Origin: Polyangium sp. (in: bacteria)
Lineage (GTDB): Bacteria; Myxococcota_A; Polyangia; Palsa-1104
NCBI GenBank assembly: GCA_025450955.1
Contig: JANWLJ010000296.1
Span: 1-6,141, forward strand
DNA length: 6,141 nucleotides
Direction: 5' to 3'
Each line of letters opens with the position of its first letter. Within the stretch, counting starts at the first letter, position 1. The notes under the pieces were generated by a model, which saw nothing but the letters and a program-made list of their open reading frames with translations, ran no database searches and was not told the DNA's origin. Position numbers and translations under genes: made by a program. Positions 4,037-6,141 of the stretch are shown here, in pieces.

Positions 4037-5758
4037 GGACCGTTCCCGAACGACCTGTTCGATCTCGCCACCATCGCGCTCGAGGTCGCGCGCACCGATC
4101 CCGATCGGGTCGCCGTCGTCGAACCCGCCGGACGCGACGCGAGCGGGGCGTGGCGCTATCGACGGCACACCTATCGCGAGCTGTCGCGCGACGCCGAGTC
4201 AGTCGCCCCGGGCCTTCGCGAGATCGGCATCGCGGAGGGGACGCGCACCATCTGCCTCGCGCCGCCGAGCTACGACATGTGCGTCGCGTCGCTCGCCCTG
4301 ACGCGCGTCGGCGCGTTCACGGTGTGGATCGATCCGTCGGTCGGCTATCTCAATATGGGGGAGCGGCTGCGGCGCGTCGAGCCGGAGGCGTTCGTCGGGA
4401 TCCCGCTCGCGCACCTCGGGCGGATGGTCTTCGCGTGGGGGCCGCGCTTCTTGCGCAAGGCGGTCGTCGTCGGCGGCTCCCTGCCGGGCGCCCACTCGCT
4501 CGCCTCGCTCAAGCGCCTTGCGCCCGAAAATCCGCAGCCCCCGAACGTCCGCCCCGAGGACCCGGCGAGCATTTTCTACACGACGGGCAGCACCGGGCCG
4601 GCGAAGCCGACGCTCTATCTCCACAAGAACCTGTCGGCGATGTACCGCCTCGTGCACCGCGTCTTCGGCTTCGACCACGAGCGCGAGCTGCCGGTGGACA
4701 TGGCCGTCTTTCCTGCGTTCTTCACGATCCCGCTGAGCGCCGGCGGAACGATGGTCGTGCCGCCGATCGATTTTCGCCGGCAAACGCCAGGGAAAGCGAA
4801 TCCGAGGGCGCTCATCGAGGTCATCAACGACACCGGCGTGCACTCCCTCTTCGGCTCGCCGATCCTGCTCGACAACATGGGGCGCTACGCCGTCGAGCGC
4901 GGGATCAAGACGCCCTCGTTGCATCACGTCATCGGCGGCGGCGCGCCGATGTACGAGAGCATGACGAAGGCGCTGCTCGAGACGATGGGGGACGGCGGCC
5001 ATGTGTTCGCCGACTACGGCGCCACCGAGGTGCTCCCCGCGACCGAGATGAGCGGCCGAGATGCGCTCGCCGAGACGTTCGCAAAGACGGCGGCGGGCGA
5101 GGGGATCTGCGTCGGCAAGCCGTTTTCGGGGGTCGAGGTGAAGATCATCCGGATCGTCGAGGGGCCGATCGCGTCGGAAGAGCAGATCGAGGTGCTCCCG
5201 CCCGGTGAAATCGGCGAAATCGTCGCCAAGGGGGCGCACGTGAGCCCGGCGTACTACCGCGACGAGCCGAACACGACCAAGCACAAGATCGCCGCGAAAG
5301 ACGGCGGCTTTTTCCACCGGATCGGCGACGCTGGGTACGCCGATCGCGACGGGCGTATCTGGTATCTCGGCCGGGTCGGGCAGCGGGTGAAGCTCGCGAA
5401 CGGGTCGCTCTTTTCGCTGCAATGCGAGCCGATCTTCGACGCGCACCCGGATGTGCGGCGGAGCGGCCTGGTCGGCGTGCCCGGCAAAGGTGGCGAGGTC
5501 CCGGTCATTTGCGTCGAGGTCCGAACCGATCGCACCGTCGATCTCGAATCGCTCCACAAGCAGTTGCTCGAGCGCGCGGCGGCGAACCCGAGGTCCGCCT
5601 GCATCCGTCACGTGCTGTTCCCCGAGCGGCTCCCGGTCGATCCGCGGCACAACTCGAAGATCGAGCGGTCGAAGCTCGCCGCCTGGGCGAAAGAGCGGAT
5701 CTCGACCGGGGAGAAGGCGCCGCTCGTGCCAGCGCCGAATGTAAAAGCGGCGTCGTGA
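4034..5758 (+). CDS. oleC: OleC-type adenylating enzyme (beta-lactone synthetase / fatty acid-CoA ligase family)
   Basis: A 574-residue ANL-superfamily enzyme. OleC uses ATP to convert a long-chain beta-hydroxy acid to a beta-lactone, giving AMP and PPi, in the olefin or beta-lactone pathway. Visible motifs: P-loop Y-T-T-G-S-T-G-P-A-K-P at 182-192 (Lys191); Y-G-A-T-E at 328-332 for adenine/substrate; H-R-I-G-D at 428-432 with the ribose-binding Asp432; Y-L-G-R at 444-447; and a C-terminal P-V-D-P-R-H-N-S-K-I-E-R at 534-545 with Lys542. The R-H-N-x-K-I form, the F-G-S-P segment (273-276) and G-R-x-x-Q-R-V in place of the usual G-R-x-K-D match what I recall of OleC rather than of ordinary acyl-CoA ligases. 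The last 20 residues are a Pro/Ala tail. The start at 4034 fits the overlap with the hydrolase. A fatty acyl-AMP or CoA ligase with another substrate cannot be excluded. oleA and oleD are not in this window. Confidence 0.82.
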   Translation: MGPFPNDLFDLATIALEVARTDPDRVAVVEPAGRDASGAWRYRRHTYRELSRDAESVAPGLREIGIAEGTRTICLAPPSYDMCVASLALTRVGAFTVWIDPSVGYLNMGERLRRVEPEAFVGIPLAHLGRMVFAWGPRFLRKAVVVGGSLPGAHSLASLKRLAPENPQPPNVRPEDPASIFYTTGSTGPAKPTLYLHKNLSAMYRLVHRVFGFDHERELPVDMAVFPAFFTIPLSAGGTMVVPPIDFRRQTPGKANPRALIEVINDTGVHSLFGSPILLDNMGRYAVERGIKTPSLHHVIGGGAPMYESMTKALLETMGDGGHVFADYGATEVLPATEMSGRDALAETFAKTAAGEGICVGKPFSGVEVKIIRIVEGPIASEEQIEVLPPGEIGEIVAKGAHVSPAYYRDEPNTTKHKIAAKDGGFFHRIGDAGYADRDGRIWYLGRVGQRVKLANGSLFSLQCEPIFDAHPDVRRSGLVGVPGKGGEVPVICVEVRTDRTVDLESLHKQLLERAAANPRSACIRHVLFPERLPVDPRHNSKIERSKLAAWAKERISTGEKAPLVPAPNVKAAS

Positions 5759-5787
5759 AGCGGCGGCGGACGGGGCTCCGCGGCCGC

Positions 5788-5804
5788 CGGCGTTCGAAAC
5801 GCCG
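5788..5804. terminator. Hairpin between convergent operon and icd
   Basis: CGGCGTT (5788-5794) pairs perfectly with AACGCCG (5798-5804) around a CGA loop. It lies between the OleC-like stop (5758) and the icd stop (5810-5812), placed to serve both directions. Neither side has a U tract, so it may act only as an RNA 3'-end stabiliser or with Rho. Confidence 0.4.
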
Positions 5805-5809
5805 CCTCG

Positions 5810-6141
<332 letters not shown>

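Noticed and set aside
3496..5208. Plus-strand open frame of 570 codons inside the hydrolase and OleC-like genes
   Set aside because: Arg/Ser-rich shadow frame; the overlapping frames carry complete, motif-bearing enzymes.
4199..5650. Minus-strand open frame of 483 codons antisense to the OleC-like gene
   Set aside because: Composition is Arg/Asp/Val-rich with no recognisable domain; explained by codon bias of the real gene.

Overview
This GC-rich window looks like ordinary chromosome from a member of the Myxococcota (deltaproteobacterial lineage). The hints are strong G/C preference at third codon positions, a lipoprotein with an Asp-rich 'DMAGADLAIDLGPDLAP' linker of the kind common in myxobacterial lipoproteins, and a small stand-alone PilZ protein of the type that is multicopy in Myxococcus. 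Genus and species cannot be read from the sequence. No rRNA, tRNA, CRISPR array, insertion sequence or phage gene was seen.

Layout from left to right. (1) 1-764, minus strand: 5' part of a lipoprotein gene with four propeller-like repeats, running off the left edge. (2) 789-1541, plus strand: an exported or membrane protein of unknown function whose only well-placed start codon appears to be ATT, 24 bp from the divergent lipoprotein start. (3) 1554-1919: a PilZ (c-di-GMP receptor) protein 12 bp downstream, probably in the same operon. (4) 1920-2015: a gap with an 18-bp perfect palindrome. (5) 2016-2573: an integral membrane protein, perhaps N-terminally shortened. (6) 2622-3023, minus strand: a VOC/glyoxalase-fold protein, convergent with (5) across a GC-rich hairpin. 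(7) 3174-4034 and 4034-5758, plus strand: a two-gene operon with a TGATG overlap, encoding an alpha/beta hydrolase and an OleC-type adenylating enzyme (beta-lactone synthetase). (8) 5810-6141, minus strand: the C-terminal 109 residues of NADP-dependent isocitrate dehydrogenase, convergent with the operon across a second hairpin.

The most interesting part is the operon at 3174-5758. OleC enzymes turn long-chain beta-hydroxy acids into beta-lactones, and their usual partner OleB is an alpha/beta hydrolase with an Asp nucleophile that decarboxylates the lactone to an olefin. Here the partner has a Cys nucleophile elbow (G-N-C-M-G) with a plausible Asp/His pair, so it is not a standard OleB. oleA and oleD are absent from this window: the operon is closed in by a divergent VOC gene and a convergent icd gene. 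The pair may make or process a beta-lactone (or another activated acid) by acyl-thioester chemistry instead of decarboxylation. That part is inference.
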